Source: Nitrospira sp.
GTDB taxonomy: Bacteria > Nitrospirota > Nitrospiria > Nitrospirales > Nitrospiraceae
Assembly: GCA_031315995.1 (NCBI GenBank)
Contig: JALDRG010000002.1
Location: forward strand, 186,001-250,000
Reading direction: 5' to 3'
Length of the DNA: 64,000 bases
Translations under genes and position numbers: made by a program
The notes under the pieces: model-generated
The model's input: the letters and a program-made list of their open reading frames with translations, nothing else
What the model was told of the DNA's origin: nothing
The model's database searches: none
Part shown: piece after piece, positions 53,759-62,765 of the stretch
Numbering within the stretch: position 1 is the stretch's first letter
Layout of the letters: each line of letters begins with the position of its first letter

Positions 53759-54187
53759 CTACGGTGCGGTATAGCTGCCGTACTTCGGCGCCTTATCGCA
53801 GCCGGGGCCCTGATCCTGATTGGCCACACAGAGGTGACGCAGAGCGCCCTGCGCGGACAACCGAGCTTCCTTGTGCATCCGCGCCTTGCCGTAATCCACG
53901 GCCAATCGCAGCTGCCGCATGGTATCGGAGCCGACTCCGCCTGACTGTGCCTTGCTGAGCCCATCCTGTAACTTCGCCGTCGCGCTATCGATCACGGTCA
54001 CATCTGACCCCCATCGCTTCTGCAAGTCGACAGTCGTCCGCTTGCCGAGCCCCGGCGCATCGGTCAACTCGACGATGGCATCGTTCACTGCCTGAATCGC
54101 ATCCGCGACCTGAGCCTGCGCGATGACCGGCTGGCTACCGATCGCCAACGCTGCGACGCCCAGCGTTACGAACATGAGTTTCTTCAT
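53759..54187 (-). CDS. Small exported helical protein
   Basis: A 142-residue protein with AAAGGAG before the start and a classic signal peptide (KKLMFVTLGVAALAIGSQPVIAQA). The mature part is helical and charged (QVADAIQAVNDAIVELTD, LRLAVDYGKARMHKEARLSAQGALRHLC). It ends with a two-cysteine tail (CVANQDQGPGCDKAPKYG). No family is recognised. It ends at a strong terminator and follows the porin gene by 86 bp, so it may share its transcript. Confidence 0.75.
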   Translation of the reverse strand: MKKLMFVTLGVAALAIGSQPVIAQAQVADAIQAVNDAIVELTDAPGLGKRTTVDLQKRWGSDVTVIDSATAKLQDGLSKAQSGGVGSDTMRQLRLAVDYGKARMHKEARLSAQGALRHLCVANQDQGPGCDKAPKYGSYTAP

Positions 54188-54273
54188 TGCGTGTCTCCTT
54201 TTGTCTTGCTTTCGCTGTCAGCCTCCAGCGTTCAGCAGCTGATGGCTAACGGCTATGAGCTGATGGCTTCTCC

Positions 54274-55944
54274 CTAGAAGTTCATCCACAGTGACATGTA
54301 GGCCCAATGCTGGTTCTGGGTCTGATTCAGGGTGCTGGTCAGATAGCCACCACTGAAAATCGTGCCATAGGCCGCTTGGAGCGCCACTTTTCCATCGGCG
54401 AACATTCGGGTGTAGGCAACGTCGATTTCGTCACCGATGTGCGTCTTGGTGTTGTTCGCGTTCGAGAAGACGTAGCAACCCTGAGCACCGCGATACCAAC
54501 AATCCTTGGAATTGGCGAGGTTCAGGTTCGTGTACCACAACTCAATATGGTCACGTGCGGAAGGACGTGCCTGCAGGTTGACTGATGGTGACAGCATGTT
54601 CTTCCACGCTTGTACGTCCATGTACCCCATGTGGATGTGGTTCGTCGGGAAGAAGTTTTCAAAGGTATTGGCTGTCTTACAATTCGTCCCGTTGGTGCAG
54701 GTATTGTTCCGGCTGTCGCCGGAGGCGTAGTCCAGATTGAAGGCCAACCGAGTTTTCCAGGCCGTGTCATAGAACGTATAGCCGATCCAGTTTCTGGTCG
54801 CCCAGGCATTGATGTGCAAGCACTTCTGTTCGCCTTGGCAAGCTCCGACTTGGCCCATTTGACCGAACTGCCAGGCAACCTCGTTCGAAAAATCGAACCC
54901 GCCCTTGCGCACTTCGATCCTGTTTCCGATCATATGCCGAGTCTGATTCGAGTGCTTGGCCGTGCCGAGTCCCTGCCCCGCGTTGTCGGCTGAACCGTAA
55001 CGATTCGAATACAAGACATAGAACGGCTCAATGATCATTCCAGGGACCATCTTGATCTGGTTGTAGAAAATGAACATGTCGGCATCGCGGTTGGCATCCT
55101 GGCCACCGGTTCCCGCGATATTCGGCGCACCACTCCCGACGGGAGCGGCCTGGCCCAGATCGCTTTCTGAGTTCCGGAACCAGCCAAAGTAGCTGTCCCA
55201 CTTCTTGGTCTGGTACGCCAACATCACACCGTCATGCGAATACCCGGTGTTGGCCCAATCGAAGTGGCCGAACAGAGAGTGATTGCCGAAAATCACGTAC
55301 TGACGACCGACCTTCAAGCTCAGGCCCTGAACATCAGCCAGGTTTCTGATCAACATGTAGGCCGCACGGACGCCCAGGCGGCCTCCGTTTCCACCGCCGG
55401 CATTCGCTGCAATCGAACCATTGTGGTTCAACGGATCGCCGCCGTTCCCGGCGTTGACCGCACTGCCGTTCCCGCCCCACACCGCGCTGTCGATGATTTC
55501 TACATAGAAGTTCACGTCGGGGGACAGGTCGTACCCGATGCCCAAACGCATCCATTGCTGCACGAACATGTCGTTGCCCTTGTTGCCAGAACCCGGCGCG
55601 ATTCCTCTGGCGTTCGCGCCTCCGAAGGAGTTACAAGTTCCGCCGGCGCCCTGGGCACCGCCGAAGCAGGCATTGTTCCGCATTTCCGGCCGCACGCGGA
55701 GATCCGCACGCATCCAGAGGTTCTTGATGTCGAAATTCCGACCGATGACCGGATCGTACAATTCGTACGCTTCTTTTTGCGGCATGTTACGAGGAATGGC
55801 GGGAAGATTCGTGATGCGCTCGCCCGGGGGAAGTTCGAATCCGGCAAAAGCCGGAACTGTCAGACACTGCAGAGCCGTCACTGCCACAGCGCCGAAGATG
55901 GCAGCCAACCGGCCCCATCTGGTCCGTCCATGGATGCGTTTCAT
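54274..55944 (-). CDS. AlgE-type (alginate export) outer-membrane porin
   Basis: From ATG 55944 (AGGAGG upstream) the protein has 556 residues with signal peptide (LAAIFGAVAVTALQCLTVPAFA). The rest alternates aromatic-rich beta-strands (MRADLRVRPEMRN, LKVGRQYVIFGNHSLFGHFDW, MLAYQTKKWDSYFGWFRN) and Gly/Asn-rich loops and ends with the C-terminal phenylalanine typical of outer-membrane barrels (WAYMSLWMNF). This is the alginate-export domain family; in lineages without alginate the substrate is unknown. Confidence 0.88.
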   Translation of the reverse strand: MKRIHGRTRWGRLAAIFGAVAVTALQCLTVPAFAGFELPPGERITNLPAIPRNMPQKEAYELYDPVIGRNFDIKNLWMRADLRVRPEMRNNACFGGAQGAGGTCNSFGGANARGIAPGSGNKGNDMFVQQWMRLGIGYDLSPDVNFYVEIIDSAVWGGNGSAVNAGNGGDPLNHNGSIAANAGGGNGGRLGVRAAYMLIRNLADVQGLSLKVGRQYVIFGNHSLFGHFDWANTGYSHDGVMLAYQTKKWDSYFGWFRNSESDLGQAAPVGSGAPNIAGTGGQDANRDADMFIFYNQIKMVPGMIIEPFYVLYSNRYGSADNAGQGLGTAKHSNQTRHMIGNRIEVRKGGFDFSNEVAWQFGQMGQVGACQGEQKCLHINAWATRNWIGYTFYDTAWKTRLAFNLDYASGDSRNNTCTNGTNCKTANTFENFFPTNHIHMGYMDVQAWKNMLSPSVNLQARPSARDHIELWYTNLNLANSKDCWYRGAQGCYVFSNANNTKTHIGDEIDVAYTRMFADGKVALQAAYGTIFSGGYLTSTLNQTQNQHWAYMSLWMNF

Positions 55945-56197
55945 AGCGTTCCTCCTGTGAATTGGATGGCAACCCTTTGTGTACCCACTCACTCCGGGCG
56001 CCGCCTATACATCCAACCGCTATTGCACTACAAAGCCCATTCGGGTGTGTGATGTCGGGATGCTCGAACCTGAATGGTGCCCACCATCCGGCCCCGATCC
56101 TCGCTTCAATTCCGAAGCAAGCTCCTCACACCGTAAGGTCTTGTATTGTTGCTGTGGTCACCTCCCTTCACAGCCGTAGAGCGATTCCGAAATGGTA

Positions 56198-56497
56198 TTA
56201 GGCCTGCTTGGGCAAACCTGATTCCTCAGCTGCCCGCTCTACGCCCGATGTTGCGTGGTTAATCTCTTCTTCCGCTTCCTTCATCGACGACTCGAAATCC
56301 TGTTCCACCATCTTCATTTCTTGCTGGATCATGTTGAGTTCAGGCTCGACCGTCTTCTTCAGGTCATCGGCCGTTTCCTTGAAGCCTTTGACGGCCTTGC
56401 CGACCTGACGACCGATCTCGGGCAACTGCTTGGGCCCGAACAGCAGGAAGGCAATCACCAGAATGATAAGAATTTCTCCAGCGCCAAGACCAAACAT
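56198..56497 (-). CDS. TatA/TatB-type Sec-independent translocase subunit
   Basis: A 99-residue protein: FGLGAGEILIILVIAFLLFGPKQLPEIGRQVGKAVKGFKE, i.e. short periplasmic tail, one membrane helix, FGP hinge and amphipathic helix, followed by an acidic coiled region. The FGPKQLPE motif is TatA/E-like, while the long acidic helix recalls TatB. Twin-arginine pore formation is the role. A second TatA lies 94 bp upstream; no tatC is present in the window. Confidence 0.87.
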   Translation of the reverse strand: MFGLGAGEILIILVIAFLLFGPKQLPEIGRQVGKAVKGFKETADDLKKTVEPELNMIQQEMKMVEQDFESSMKEAEEEINHATSGVERAAEESGLPKQA

Positions 56498-56591
56498 GGT
56501 GTTCCATACTGAGGCGGTTCTCCTGAAGACCGGGCGGCGCCACCCCGAGATCGCATCGCCGTCCCTCAGTCTCTTCCCTCAGTCTCGCAAG

Positions 56592-56879
56592 TTACCCCTG
56601 CGTCGTCCGTGGCGGTGGAGCCGCGCCAGCCTGCTGCTGCGATGGCGGCGGTGTGGCCTGTTGCTCTGGTTGCGGGATCTGTGCCGATGGCTGCGGCTGG
56701 GGAGGTTCTGCCTCGGTGGCCGTCACATCAATGGCGTCCGCTTCATGCACCGACTTCTTGAACCCCTTGATAGCCTTACCTAATCCCTCACCGAGCTGAG
56801 GAATTTTCCCCGCGCCGAAGATGATCAACACGATGATAAGAATCAGCAGCAGCTCCATCCAGCCGAATGAACCAAACAT
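56592..56879 (-). CDS. tatA: TatA-type Sec-independent translocase subunit
   Basis: A 95-residue protein with ELLLILIIVLIIFGAGKIPQLGEGLGKAIKGFKKS, the TatA helix, FGAGKIP hinge and amphipathic helix. The C-terminal 45 residues are Pro/Gln-rich and disordered, which is long for TatA. AAGGAG precedes the start. Its tail differs from that of the following gene, suggesting divided A/B roles. Confidence 0.9.
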   Translation of the reverse strand: MFGSFGWMELLLILIIVLIIFGAGKIPQLGEGLGKAIKGFKKSVHEADAIDVTATEAEPPQPQPSAQIPQPEQQATPPPSQQQAGAAPPPRTTQG

Positions 56880-57163
56880 GGTACTGTATGCTCCTTGTTA
56901 CAGCTGTGCGATTATTCGCACTACGTATGTTCACGAAACGGCCAACGATAGACCGTATCGTGAAACCACTCGTCTGAGATGATCGTACCTGCGAGCGCCC
57001 ATCCGTTTTGAATTCCTCTTGTGAATTCTCGCGATGCGCGGAGGAGAGACTGAATTTGTATCTTAAATCGCGGGAAAGGCTATAGAAATGCGATTAATTA
57101 GTCAAGTTCTTTCTCCTGCAAACAACGTCTCCAAGCCACTTCCGACTCGATCGACCAGTGGAC

Positions 57164-58648
57164 TTACGGCCGAAACGTGAAGTGATAGTACTCCACCGGA
57201 CTCGGAGGCGCTCCGAGCGCCATCAGTACGGCCTCGCGCTCGTATCCCAGATTCTCCAACTCCGTTTGCGCCTGGCTCAACTCTTCTTCCGTCACATATG
57301 CGATGGTATCGGGAATCCCGTTGGGTTTCAGCGAGCGCAAAATCCCCTGCGTCGCCTCACGCTCTTCCGCCGGCATCTCACTGCGCAACGGGAACTCGAT
57401 CGTCCGTTGATAGGGGCTGTCGTAGGAATCATTCAACGTGCGAATGGTCTGTACCGTCAGTCGATCTAATTCCCACGGCTGAACCTTTGACCCGACCATC
57501 GGATGGCAGGCCAACACATCCATCAGCGTCATCACATTCGTTCCCATCCGACTCCCGACGAACTCTCGCTGCGTTTCAATCGTCACCGCGGTGATCCCCA
57601 GATGCTTGGCTACGGCCTGAATCAGGGCCAGGTTGACCATAAAGCTGTACTGGCCGCCGAATAGCCCGTAGCAAGGCTTATCGGGATCATTGAGCACGCG
57701 CATGTCCGCCGTCCCGGCATCGAAGCTGCTGAAACCCACGGCATCCGGGGCCAACACCCGCTTCGCTTCATTGATCGATGCGCAGGCGCCGAGATTCACC
57801 GGCACCAACACTTCGTCGTCGATCGCCTTCATGAACTCGGTGATCGTCTTGCGATAGGGGACGTCTTTCCATTCCACCTTATGGTATTCGCGCTCCCAAA
57901 TGAGGTCGTCCAGAAAAGGCGGGAACTGCTTGAGTCGCTCGATATCCTTGGCTTCAAAGGCGCGGACAAAACCGGACCAATCGGTAATGGCTGCCGCCTT
58001 GCGCTCATTCAGGTTCGGCCGGAGATGCTCCTCTTCGTACTCGGCGCCTTTCTTGACCATGAGTTTCGTCGCTAATTCGTTCCACAATTCATTGCACAGA
58101 ATGCGATCGACGGTGCCGTCGGCGACAGTCGTCAAGCTCTGGACATCGGCGCACAGCGATTCCACTTTCGCCAGGTGGGGGGCCAGATCAGGATGGGCGC
58201 GCGCCTGTTCCAACGCACGGGCCTGGGAATCGACCAACATATACCGCACCCGCGGATAGACCCGTCCATCCTTGTCGAGCACCTGCAGATGGCTCAAAAA
58301 GCAGGCTGCCAGATTGCCGTTGCCGGGCCCCCACTCCATGACCGTCAACTGCGAGGAAGCGGCTGGTTCGATAGACGGCGTCGCCGCCGGTCCATTTGAC
58401 GTCGCACGTTTTGCGGCGACTTTCTGGTCGCGTTTCACGACCTGCTCGAAATAGTCGGCGGCCAACGCATGCGCCAATCGATAGTCGGCGGAGGTAAAGG
58501 TCTGGTAGAAGCTGCGTTGCTGATCGCCCCGCAATTGATAAAACAGGGTATTAATATGGGCCTGCCAATAATCGACCGGCTTATATTCCCCGAGCGGTTG
58601 TGGCAATGCGTCGGGATCGTCGACCTGTGTCATGAGGTGTTGTTCCAT
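57164..58648 (-). CDS. MidA-like SAM-dependent methyltransferase
   Basis: A 494-residue protein. The SAM-binding motif is VMEWGPGNGNLAACFL, followed by YMLVDSQARALEQARAHPDL and RILCNELWNELATKLM, in which the NELxNELxT stretch is the hallmark of the MidA/NDUFAF7 family (arginine methyltransferases of complex I assembly). An extra C-terminal half of about 200 residues (YGLFGGQYSFMVNLALIQAVAKHL...) is longer than in NDUFAF7. Substrate here is unknown. Confidence 0.8.
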   Translation of the reverse strand: MEQHLMTQVDDPDALPQPLGEYKPVDYWQAHINTLFYQLRGDQQRSFYQTFTSADYRLAHALAADYFEQVVKRDQKVAAKRATSNGPAATPSIEPAASSQLTVMEWGPGNGNLAACFLSHLQVLDKDGRVYPRVRYMLVDSQARALEQARAHPDLAPHLAKVESLCADVQSLTTVADGTVDRILCNELWNELATKLMVKKGAEYEEEHLRPNLNERKAAAITDWSGFVRAFEAKDIERLKQFPPFLDDLIWEREYHKVEWKDVPYRKTITEFMKAIDDEVLVPVNLGACASINEAKRVLAPDAVGFSSFDAGTADMRVLNDPDKPCYGLFGGQYSFMVNLALIQAVAKHLGITAVTIETQREFVGSRMGTNVMTLMDVLACHPMVGSKVQPWELDRLTVQTIRTLNDSYDSPYQRTIEFPLRSEMPAEEREATQGILRSLKPNGIPDTIAYVTEEELSQAQTELENLGYEREAVLMALGAPPSPVEYYHFTFRP

Positions 58649-58834
58649 TCTGTCCCCCTATAGAAAGCGGAAAGTCTAACAGGAAGCAAATTTCACTCGC
58701 AACCTACCTCGCAGGATTCATCGGTCCCGCCCTGCCGTCCGAACCTCTCATCCACCAAGACGTTGCATGTGACCGAGCCCCTGCGGCGCGGCCTTTTCTT
58801 GACAGGCCTGCCGGGCGGAGTGTACCAAGACAAG

Positions 58835-59410
58835 ATGAGACCGCTGCGCTGGTGTTTCTGTCCCCTCTTCCTACTCACAGGCTCGCTCCTCTGGGCCGAG
58901 GATCTCCCGCTCACCCGCAATGTGCCGATTCCGGATTTCCAGAACCCCCACGAGAGCCCCAAGCCCTACGACTTCGACGCTCCCCCTGGAGGGATGTTTC
59001 GCAGTATCGTGCTCGCCGAAGGGTTTGATGAAGAGTTGGGATTCCAACGAACGCATGAAATTGTTCCCGTCAAACCAACCGAGCAATTCCCCGCCGGGAT
59101 GTCACCGATCTTCATTGTCTTCGAGTTTCACCAACATTACCAATCATTCCAGGTGTTCGGACGCTGCTACCCCGAAGAGGTGGCCGGACTGGACGGGCAA
59201 ACCGTGGTCGCGGAAGACGCGATGTATATCGCCCTGGAAGATCAAACCGGCTACCTGAAGCTGTTCCCCGTGGAGGGCCCCTGGAAACCCGGCCGGTACA
59301 AAGTGGAAATCCACGCCGGCGAACAGGTCAACGACACGAGCCTGATGGGTACCATGCGCTTCACCGTCGTCACCTCGTCGGAGTCACAGGTCTCGTCCGA
59401 TCCTCGCTGA
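58835..59410 (+). CDS. Exported hypothetical protein
   Basis: From ATG 58835 the product has 191 residues with signal peptide (RPLRWCFCPLFLLTGSLLWAEDLP). The mature part is beta-rich: MSPIFIVFEFHQHYQSFQVFGRCYPEEV, MYIALEDQTGYLKLFPVEGPWKPGRYKVEIHAGEQVND. It ends with a Ser-rich tail. The pattern GxYKVEI...G resembles an Ig-like periplasmic domain. The longer frame to 58763 precedes the signal peptide and is not used. No family is recognised. Confidence 0.7.
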   Translation: MRPLRWCFCPLFLLTGSLLWAEDLPLTRNVPIPDFQNPHESPKPYDFDAPPGGMFRSIVLAEGFDEELGFQRTHEIVPVKPTEQFPAGMSPIFIVFEFHQHYQSFQVFGRCYPEEVAGLDGQTVVAEDAMYIALEDQTGYLKLFPVEGPWKPGRYKVEIHAGEQVNDTSLMGTMRFTVVTSSESQVSSDPR

Positions 59411-59741
59411 TCAATCCTACCCCGAACAGGTCGATTCCCTGCAACGTTCTCAGTCTTCCGTTGATCATGAGGCCCACGATGAATAACGGCAGGCTCGTCT
59501 GATGATTCGGGATTCTGGCGTCGCTCGCGCCTCTCTTTCACCGTGAGTGGCATCGCCGATGGCTCGATCATCATCGGCTCGTGCTCGTTCTCTCCTGCAC
59601 CGTCGTGATTCTCATACATACGTGACTCGGGAAATGCCGCGCAGGGAGAGTCAGAACCGTTTGACCACTCCTCCATATGTTTTGTAGAATGTGCGCCGTG
59701 CACACCGACAAACTGCGGCGTGAAGGAACTGTTCCCGCTCC
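59411..59741. other. 331-bp gap with no convincing gene
   Basis: A minus-strand frame (59251-59763) crosses the gap and overlaps the 3' end of the exported protein gene. It is charged and low-complexity, with no start signal. No T-tailed hairpin or tRNA was found. The promoter of the glycosyltransferase operon should be here but is not obvious. Confidence 0.4.
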
Positions 59742-60518
59742 ATGACTGTCGTGACCCGCCCATGGGCCTCCGTAATCATCCCCATCAAGGATGAGCGCGA
59801 CAATCTGGTTCCACTGACTGAGCAACTCGTGAAGGTCCTGGACAGCCGGGAAGAATCACGATCGGCCTCGTTCGAGTTGATTTTTATCGACGACGGCAGT
59901 TCGGACGGCAGTTCGGAAGTGCTCGATCGTCTCGCCGCTCAATACCGCACGGTGAAAGTCTTTCACTTTGATCGCAACTACGGGCAGTCGGCGGCCTTCG
60001 ATGCCGGATTCAAGCAGTCGGCAGGGGAACTGGTGATGACCATCGACGGCGACCTGCAAAACGATCCGGAGGATATCGCCACGCTGCTTCCGCACATCCG
60101 GACGTTCGACCTCGTCTGCGGCTGGCGCAAAGATCGTCACGACAATCTGACCCGCAAGATTTCCTCTCGTATTGCCAACAGAGTCCGCAGCGCCGTGACC
60201 GGCGACCGGGTGCATGACACCGGCTGCTCGCTGAAATTGTTTCGCCGCTCGGTGGTGGAAAAAATGCAACTCTTCGAGGGCATGCACCGATTTTTCCCCG
60301 CCCTTGCCTTGATGCATGGATTCACCGTCACCGAGGTGCCGGTGCGCCATTACCCACGCACCCGCGGCACCTCAAAATACGGTGTGGGCAACCGCCTCTT
60401 CAAAGGTCTGTACGATTTGGTGGCCGTGCGGTGGATGCAGCACCGATGCCTGCGCTACCAGTATCGGGCCGCCGCGACGACCTCATCTCCTTCGACCTCG
60501 TCCGCCGCACCATTATGA
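59742..60518 (+). CDS. GT2 glycosyltransferase (DPM1/ArnC/GtrB-like)
   Basis: A 258-residue family-2 glycosyltransferase: ASVIIPIKDERDNLVPL, FIDDGSSDGSS (first DxD region), GQSAAFDAGFKQSAGELVMTIDGDLQNDPED and PVRHYPRTRGTSKYGVGNR. The order matches dolichyl/undecaprenyl-phosphate sugar synthases (DPM1, ArnC, GtrB), though the usual C-terminal membrane helices are missing. It overlaps the LAB_N gene by 4 bp (ATGA), so lipid-linked sugar synthesis is probably coupled to it. Confidence 0.88.
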   Translation: MTVVTRPWASVIIPIKDERDNLVPLTEQLVKVLDSREESRSASFELIFIDDGSSDGSSEVLDRLAAQYRTVKVFHFDRNYGQSAAFDAGFKQSAGELVMTIDGDLQNDPEDIATLLPHIRTFDLVCGWRKDRHDNLTRKISSRIANRVRSAVTGDRVHDTGCSLKLFRRSVVEKMQLFEGMHRFFPALALMHGFTVTEVPVRHYPRTRGTSKYGVGNRLFKGLYDLVAVRWMQHRCLRYQYRAAATTSSPSTSSAAPL

Positions 60519-60814
60519 CACTCGACACCCTGTGGTTGATTATCGGATTCCTGGGGCAGGGCGTCTTCTTCATGCGCTGGGTCGTCCAGTGGATCGCCTC
60601 AGAGCGCCACGCGGAAAGCCGCGTGCCGACGGCCTTCTGGTATATGAGTCTGATCGGCGGACTGATTACGCTCGCGTATGCGATCTATCGGAAAGACCCG
60701 GTCTTCATCGCCGGGCAGAGCATCGGCAGTATCGTCTATCTCCGCAATCTCATGCTGATTCACCGCCCCAACTCGGTCGACCCCGGCCCAGCCTCCTCGG
60801 CGACGAAATCGTAA
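60515..60814 (+). CDS. LAB_N-domain membrane protein
   Basis: A 99-residue protein with three membrane helices (LWLIIGFLGQGVFFMRWVVQW, AFWYMSLIGGLITLAYAIY, PVFIAGQSIGSIVYLRNLML). The GFLGQGVFFMRWVVQW and PxAFWYMSLIGG stretches are the lipid A biosynthesis N-terminal domain (LAB_N). It is embedded between a GT2 and a GT39 gene with overlaps of 4 and 1 bp. The domain may act as a small-multidrug-like flippase for lipid-linked sugars; this is inference. Confidence 0.88.
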   Translation: MTLDTLWLIIGFLGQGVFFMRWVVQWIASERHAESRVPTAFWYMSLIGGLITLAYAIYRKDPVFIAGQSIGSIVYLRNLMLIHRPNSVDPGPASSATKS

Positions 60815-62613
60815 TGGAACCTCACCTGAACGGACAGTTCCCGTCTTCGCAGACGCCGGCGCACGCCGACCAATCGATCCAACCGCTGGCACTCGTCCTC
60901 TTATTGGCATTGGCCGCCGTACTTTTCTTTGTCGGACTCGGCTCCCTCGGTCTGACCGATCGTGACGAAGGACGGAACGCCGAAGCCGGCCGCGAAATGT
61001 ACGAAACGGGCAATTACATCAGCCCCACCTTCAATTACGAGCCGCGTTTCGCCAAGCCGGTGTTTGTCTATTGGCTGATGAGCCTCTCCTATCACCTCTT
61101 CGGGGTCAGCGAATTCGCCGCGCGATTCCCGTCGGCGATCTTCGGGATCGGCTTGATTCTGCTCCAATACCTCTTTCTGACACGCAGCCGGGGGCCGGTG
61201 ATGGGCCTCTTCGGCGCGGCCATGCTGTTACTGAATTTGGAAATCATCGGCCTCAGCCGCATGGCGCTGACCGACAGCGTCCTGATATTCTTCACCACTT
61301 TGTCGCTCTATGGATTCTGGCTGGGCTTGTATGGGGATGGCCGTGAACGTCACTCCCTGTGGTTCTTCTACCTCGGCATGGCGCTCGCGACCCTGACGAA
61401 AGGTCCGATCGGCTTTCTCATTCCCATGCTGGCCGTGGGACTCTACCTTTGGCTGACCCGCTCCTGGTCACTCTTTTGGCGCAGGGGATTTCCCATTCCA
61501 GGATTGTTGCTGTTCCTGCTCCTGGCGGCACCGTGGTACCTCATGATGCTGAGTATTCACGGGCAGCGATATACCACTTCTGCGCAGGGCGACACGATCG
61601 GCCGATTCTTCGGCACCATGGAAGGGCACGGCGGCACGCTGCTCTTTTACCTGCCCGTGTTCTTGCTCGGGTTTTTCCCTTGGAGCGGCCTATTGCCATT
61701 CGCCTGGTACCAGGCCTACCGCAGCTGGCGGGACTCGAAGCAGACCGGCACCCTCCCCCCTTCCCCGTCCTCGGTTCTGGATTCCCGCCTGTCGCCCCAT
61801 GCGCTCGATTGGTTCGCCGCCGCCTGGGTCCTGGGAGGGTTGGTATTTTTCAGCCTGTCTTCAACGCGCTTGCCGCACTATATCGGGCCCTTGTTTCCCG
61901 CTGCGGCGATATTGACGGCTTCCTACTGGAATCGCTGCGTGGCCGACCAGACCACCCCTGGGCTGCGGGCCGCGATCCATACCATGACCGCCGTGGGCTA
62001 CGTTCTGGCGCTGGCCTTTGCCTCATTGCCGCCGCTCTATGCCAAGTTCGCCGGGAAACTGGTCGATGAATTTCCCCTTGCGGGACAAGTGACCCTGGGA
62101 CCGGGCCCCTATACCGTCGCCTCGATCTTCCTGGTGGGCATGGGGCTCGTCGCCTACTTCGGATTCAGCGAGACGAGGCGACCGGCTGTCTTCTGGGTGG
62201 CCGGAGGATCGCTGGCTCTCGTCGTACTCGCGACGACCCAATTGACCTTTCCATTGGTCAATCACTTTGTGATCGAACCGCCGCAGCAATTGGCGGAAGT
62301 CGCAGGCGTCAATCTCGGCCCCAACGACCGACTGATCCTTTACGGACAGCCGCGGCCCTCGTTGGTCTTCTATGCCAAGCGGAAAGCCATCGTGGTCCCG
62401 AAGAATGAAGAGGCGAACATCAAGCCCTATCTGACGCAACCCGGACGCACGATGATCCTCTTACCGGAGGCGCTGAGAAACCGGCTGCCGCTGGAAACGA
62501 TGGACTACCCGGTCTTACTGGCACGCTACGGCTATATCCTGCTGGCAAACCAATCGCTGATCCACGTGCCTGAACCGGCAGAGCCACCTCCGGTTCGTAT
62601 TCCAGGACACTGA
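60814..62613 (+). CDS. GT39 (ArnT-like) membrane glycosyltransferase
   Basis: From ATG 60814 (TAATG with the previous stop) the protein has 599 residues with about ten membrane helices. The first periplasmic loop carries LTDRDEGRNAEAGREMYETGNYISPTFNYEPRFAKPVFVYWL, the GT-C acidic motif of GT39. A second stretch is MALTDSVLIFFTTLSLYGFWLG, and the C-terminus has a soluble domain (LILYGQPRPSLVFYAKRKAIVVPKNEE). It would transfer a sugar from a polyprenyl phosphate to lipid A, protein or polymer. The longer frame to 60316 is rejected because it overlaps two genes. Confidence 0.9.
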   Translation: MEPHLNGQFPSSQTPAHADQSIQPLALVLLLALAAVLFFVGLGSLGLTDRDEGRNAEAGREMYETGNYISPTFNYEPRFAKPVFVYWLMSLSYHLFGVSEFAARFPSAIFGIGLILLQYLFLTRSRGPVMGLFGAAMLLLNLEIIGLSRMALTDSVLIFFTTLSLYGFWLGLYGDGRERHSLWFFYLGMALATLTKGPIGFLIPMLAVGLYLWLTRSWSLFWRRGFPIPGLLLFLLLAAPWYLMMLSIHGQRYTTSAQGDTIGRFFGTMEGHGGTLLFYLPVFLLGFFPWSGLLPFAWYQAYRSWRDSKQTGTLPPSPSSVLDSRLSPHALDWFAAAWVLGGLVFFSLSSTRLPHYIGPLFPAAAILTASYWNRCVADQTTPGLRAAIHTMTAVGYVLALAFASLPPLYAKFAGKLVDEFPLAGQVTLGPGPYTVASIFLVGMGLVAYFGFSETRRPAVFWVAGGSLALVVLATTQLTFPLVNHFVIEPPQQLAEVAGVNLGPNDRLILYGQPRPSLVFYAKRKAIVVPKNEEANIKPYLTQPGRTMILLPEALRNRLPLETMDYPVLLARYGYILLANQSLIHVPEPAEPPPVRIPGH

Positions 62614-62765
62614 CAAGATGTTGCCCAGGCGGGCAAGAATGAGGACCATTCGCCTCTACGCCACTGCGGATTCGCGCACGTCCACACAGGTGACGCTCAT
62701 TCGGCTTCGCGGCGAGGACTTCGTTGCGGCCGTACTGGCCGGCCTTTTTGAATATCCGCCCTCCT

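Noticed and set aside
59251..59763. Minus-strand gene of 170 residues
   Set aside because: It overlaps a signal-peptide-bearing gene on the plus strand and has no start signal or domain.
60316..60813. N-terminal extension of the GT39 protein
   Set aside because: The frame overlaps the GT2 and LAB_N genes, and the family N-terminus begins at ATG 60814.
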